6,435 bases of DNA from Oscillospiraceae bacterium (GTDB lineage: Bacteria; Bacillota_A; Clostridia; Oscillospirales; Ruminococcaceae): positions 1-6,435 of the forward strand of contig JAFPQL010000286.1 of NCBI GenBank assembly GCA_017414145.1. The letters run 5' to 3'. Below the pieces are notes generated by a model. That model did no database searches and had not been told where the DNA came from. It saw only the letters and a program-made list of their open reading frames with translations. Within the stretch, counting starts at the first letter, position 1. Each line of letters opens with the position of its first letter. The translations under genes and the position numbers were made by a program. Of the stretch, positions 3,831 through 6,435 are shown piece after piece.

Positions 3831-6161
3831 ATGCGAAATCGGGTCACACGCCTGCTGCGGGCATCTGCCGTGTGTCTGGCGGCGATGTTCTGCGCCGTGC
3901 AGCTTCCGGACTGTCCGCCTGCCGCCGCGGCCGGCACCACTCTGACGGTCGGCGGCTCCGGCACCTACAAAACCGTGTCCGAGGCGGTCGCGGCTGCCGC
4001 GAAGCTGAATCCGTCCGGCGAAAACAGCCGCGTGACGATTGCCATCGCGCCCGGCACCTACCGCGAACAGCTCCTCATCAACACGCCGTATCTGTCGTTC
4101 GTCAACAGCGACCCGAACGGCGGCGAGGTGCTGATTACATGGTATTACGGCATCGGATACAAATATTATTCCGCCGCGGGCAGCGGCTATTATAACGCGA
4201 ACGACGCCCGCGCACGCTCCGCAAAGGGCATTGCGCAGCGCTGGGGCACGGCAGTCCGGCTGCAGCAGAACGCCCGGTATTTCCGTGCGGAGAATATCAC
4301 CTTTGAGAACAGCTTTAACCGCTATCTGACGGAGGAGGAGCTGGCGGACGGCGTGGAGCCGACCGGCGAAACCCTGACCGTTCAGCGCAGGCAGGGGCTC
4401 GATGTCCGGTCAAAGGCCGCGACGGAGCGCGCCGCTGCCATGTGCGTCGAGGCGGACTGCTGCGAGTTTTACCGGTGCAGCTTTCTCAGCAGTCAGGACA
4501 CGCTCTATACGCAGTCGAAGGCGTATTTCAAATCCTGTAAGATTCAGGGGAATACCGATTACATCTTCGGCAGCGGCGATGTCGTCTTTGACGGCTGTGA
4601 GCTGTGCTTCGGCGGCTATACGGACAACGCGGTCGGCGGCTATATCACCGCGGCGCGCCAGCAGACGCTCGGCTATCTGTTCTGGCAGTGCGATGTCACG
4701 GCGGCGGGCGGAATGAAGGTCGGCGCAGGCTGCTTCGGCAGACCGTGGCGCGATACGGCTCATGTGCTGTTTTATCAGTCCCGACTGCAATATGAAGGCA
4801 TCATCCAGTCTGCCGGCTGGACGAGTATGAGCGGCGTCTCGCCCGAACAGGCGACCTTCCGCGAATACGGTACGACGACGGCATCCGGCGGCGGCGTGAA
4901 TACGGGCGGCAGAGTCCGGGGGACTGTCCTGAACGCCTGCGACGCCACGCGGGAACAGTATCTCGGAAACTGGTCGCCGTATTATTTCAACAGCGGCGGC
5001 ACTCCGCTGAAAAACGCCGAAACGCTCGATTCCGCCGAGCGCTATGTCTTCCGGAATGCCGCGAGCGGACTGTATCTGGCGGCCGACGGCGCGCTGTCTG
5101 CCGGCACGAACATCGTGCAGCGGGAGCGCAAGTCAGCGGCGGTCTGGACGCTCAGAGAAGCGGGCGCGGGCTACTATTACCTCTGTATTGCGCAGAATCC
5201 GGCGCTGCATCTCGATCTGGACTACGGCAGACCCGACGACGGCACGAACATCCACCTCTACACCGACAACGGTGAGGCAGCACAGCAGTTCAAATTTGTC
5301 AGCGCGGGCAGCGGTGTCTATGAAATCGTCACGCGGCCGACTGCCGATCAGAGCTGCCTGACCGTGGAGAACGCCTCGCAGTCGCCCGATGCCAATGTGC
5401 TGCAAATGACCTGCGGCGACTCGGACGCGCAGCGCTGGTATGCGGAGATTGACGCGGAGCCGATACAGGGTACGCTGATCCGCGACCTGACGGTCTTTGA
5501 CCGGAAGAATGCCGCCGGCTGGTCGATTGTGCCGCAGGCGGTGTCCGGCGCGGAGATTTTCGGCGACCGCAGCTTTACTTATGTCGGGATGCCGGCGGAG
5601 CTGGACGGCGCGGAGTATATCCGGACGGCCTGCGATTCCAAGAAGACAGACGCGGAGCTGGCGGCGTTTACGGCGGCGGTTCCGGTCACGGTATATGCGG
5701 CAATGGATCAGCGGGTGACGCCGCTGCCGGCATGGCTCTCCGGCTGGAGCAGAACCGGCACGGAGCTGGACAGCAGCAACGGCGAGCATTTTATCTGCTA
5801 TGCGCGGGAATTTGCAGCAGGGGAGACCGTCCGGCTCGGCACCAACGGAATGTCCGGTACCTGCGTGAATTACACGGTGTTTGTCCGGCAGAATGCGCCG
5901 GAGACGACAACCGCTGAGACGACCGCGGCGACGGAGTCTTCCACGGAAGCGGTTTTATCTGAAGTGCGCGGCGATGCGGACTGCAACGGCGCATTGCAGA
6001 TTGCGGACTGTGTGCTGCTGGCGCGGTATCTGGCAGAGGATGCTGTGCAGATTACGGTGCAGGGGCTGCGCAATGCGGAGACAGACGGGGATGCTTCGGC
6101 GCTGACCGCCTCCGACCTCAGTATGATGCTGCAGGCGCTTGCGGGACGGATTACCCTGTAA
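3831..6161 (+). CDS. Secreted dockerin-bearing pectinesterase (CE8) with ricin-type lectin module
   Basis: This 776-residue enzyme should remove methyl esters from homogalacturonan, releasing methanol and opening pectin to lyases. A signal peptide (about 1-34: basic start, hydrophobic core, AAAA end) is followed by the pectinesterase beta-helix (about 36-375). It shows GTYREQ (75-80), QDTLY (222-226; acid Asp223), DYIFG (243-247; nucleophile candidate Asp243) and GRPWR (303-307; Arg304, Trp306). Next come three ricin-like beta-trefoil repeats (about 403-541, with QQF and QRW motifs), a beta-rich domain (about 548-688, containing PAWLSGW) of a kind I associate with clostridial pectin enzymes, a short Thr-rich linker (690-706) and a dockerin (about 713-776). 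Dockerin loop 1 is canonical (Asp715, Asp717, Asn719, Asp726); loop 2 is unusual (Glu750 to Asp762). The dockerin implies attachment to a cohesin scaffold at the cell surface. It is transcribed alone and ends at a terminator. Function is confident; substrate detail is inferred. Confidence 0.95.
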   Translation: MRNRVTRLLRASAVCLAAMFCAVQLPDCPPAAAAGTTLTVGGSGTYKTVSEAVAAAAKLNPSGENSRVTIAIAPGTYREQLLINTPYLSFVNSDPNGGEVLITWYYGIGYKYYSAAGSGYYNANDARARSAKGIAQRWGTAVRLQQNARYFRAENITFENSFNRYLTEEELADGVEPTGETLTVQRRQGLDVRSKAATERAAAMCVEADCCEFYRCSFLSSQDTLYTQSKAYFKSCKIQGNTDYIFGSGDVVFDGCELCFGGYTDNAVGGYITAARQQTLGYLFWQCDVTAAGGMKVGAGCFGRPWRDTAHVLFYQSRLQYEGIIQSAGWTSMSGVSPEQATFREYGTTTASGGGVNTGGRVRGTVLNACDATREQYLGNWSPYYFNSGGTPLKNAETLDSAERYVFRNAASGLYLAADGALSAGTNIVQRERKSAAVWTLREAGAGYYYLCIAQNPALHLDLDYGRPDDGTNIHLYTDNGEAAQQFKFVSAGSGVYEIVTRPTADQSCLTVENASQSPDANVLQMTCGDSDAQRWYAEIDAEPIQGTLIRDLTVFDRKNAAGWSIVPQAVSGAEIFGDRSFTYVGMPAELDGAEYIRTACDSKKTDAELAAFTAAVPVTVYAAMDQRVTPLPAWLSGWSRTGTELDSSNGEHFICYAREFAAGETVRLGTNGMSGTCVNYTVFVRQNAPETTTAETTAATESSTEAVLSEVRGDADCNGALQIADCVLLARYLAEDAVQITVQGLRNAETDGDASALTASDLSMMLQALAGRITL

Positions 6162-6208
6162 GCCGCGGCGGACAGAAGCGCCGCAGCAAATCCGGAAACA
6201 AAAACAGG

Positions 6209-6253
6209 CCGCCGTCCTTCTGATGCACAGTCAGAAGGACGGCGGTTTGTTCT
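6209..6253 (+). terminator. Intrinsic terminator of the pectinesterase gene
   Basis: A perfect 15-bp stem (6209-6223 with 6231-6245) with a 7-nt loop is followed by TTTGTTCT. An A-rich run (6198-6204) precedes it, so on the other strand it is also followed by a U-rich stretch, and it may back up the gap terminator. Confidence 0.9.
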
Positions 6254-6262
6254 GCTTGCGAT

Positions 6263-6309
6263 AATACAAAAGCAATGCCCCGAAGCGGCCGTGTAACCGT
6301 TTCGGGGCA
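6263..6309 (-). terminator. Intrinsic terminator of gap
   Basis: A 13-bp stem (6276-6288 with 6297-6309, one G-T pair) with an 8-nt loop lies 49 nt past the gap stop codon. Read on the minus strand it is followed by TTGCTTTTGTATT, a suitable U-rich tail. The two terminators stand back to back between convergent genes. Confidence 0.85.
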
Positions 6310-6357
6310 GAATGCTGCATTTCCACGCGGAGCCGCAGACTGCGCAGTCAGTGCGAA

Positions 6358-6435
6358 TCAGCCGAGCTCTGCGAAATACTTGATGGTGCGGACCATCTGG
6401 CTGGTGTAGGAGTTCTCGTTGTCGTACCAGGAAAC
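6358..6435 (-). CDS. gap: Glyceraldehyde-3-phosphate dehydrogenase, C-terminal end (partial)
   Basis: Only the last 25 codons and the TGA stop are present; the rest lies to the right of the window. The residues start VSWYDNENSY and end with VRTIKYFAELG, the highly conserved GAPDH C-terminal helix region, in the form seen in Firmicute glycolytic GapA. The full protein catalyses NAD-dependent oxidation and phosphorylation of glyceraldehyde 3-phosphate in the cytoplasm. The gene converges on the pectinesterase gene and has its own terminator. Whether it is the glycolytic or a gluconeogenic isoform cannot be judged from this fragment. Confidence 0.93.
   Translation of the reverse strand, partial: VSWYDNENSYTSQMVRTIKYFAELG

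Noticed and set aside
3831..3935. Lipoprotein signal at the pectinesterase N-terminus
   Set aside because: Cys15 and Cys21 are not preceded by a proper lipobox; a standard signal peptide ending near AAAA fits better.
5133..5789. 218-codon open frame antisense to the pectinesterase gene
   Set aside because: It overlaps a confidently assigned gene, has Arg-rich shadow composition, and shows no family motif.

Overview
The window looks like chromosomal DNA from a cellulosome-producing Firmicute, most likely a Ruminococcus-type Oscillospiraceae (inference). The evidence is a pectinesterase with a C-terminal dockerin, Thr-rich linkers typical of this group, a clostridial-type MnmA, a Gram-positive-type GAPDH C-terminus, and near-perfect sigma-A promoters. 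Four genes are complete and one is cut by the right edge.

Layout. Positions 1-176 hold GC-rich inverted repeats and a perfect extended -10 promoter for mnmA (177-1247, +), a tRNA 2-thiouridine synthase. A hairpin terminator follows. A second perfect promoter drives 1508-2581 (+), a single-pass membrane protein with a long Ser/Thr-rich stalk and a small C-terminal beta-rich domain of unknown function. It converges, across a strong terminator, on 2747-3496 (-), a nucleoside phosphorylase/nucleosidase-family protein of lower GC content (about 46%) with its own perfect promoter and an inverted repeat centred on its predicted transcription start. From the divergent intergenic region 3497-3830, a promoter without a recognisable -35 box produces a roughly 130-nt structured leader ahead of 3831-6161 (+). 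That gene encodes a secreted 776-residue multidomain pectinesterase: signal peptide, CE8 catalytic domain, ricin-type lectin module, an accessory domain and a dockerin. It is followed by a terminator, then by the terminator and last 25 codons of gap (GAPDH), which runs in from the right on the minus strand.

The genes do not form an operon; each has its own promoter and terminator. The pectinesterase probably docks onto a cell-surface scaffold and de-esterifies pectin. The Thr-rich membrane protein is also expected to face outward. mnmA and gap are housekeeping genes.

The strongest unexplained signal is a 9-nt leader motif, GGGGGAAAT. It lies exactly 26 nt after the -10 box in both genes for exported proteins (1442-1450 and 3720-3728) and was not seen at that position in the other two leaders. 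The pectinesterase leader also contains repeated complementary segments that allow mutually exclusive pairings. I did not find a clear complete new system such as a defence island, mobile element or CRISPR.
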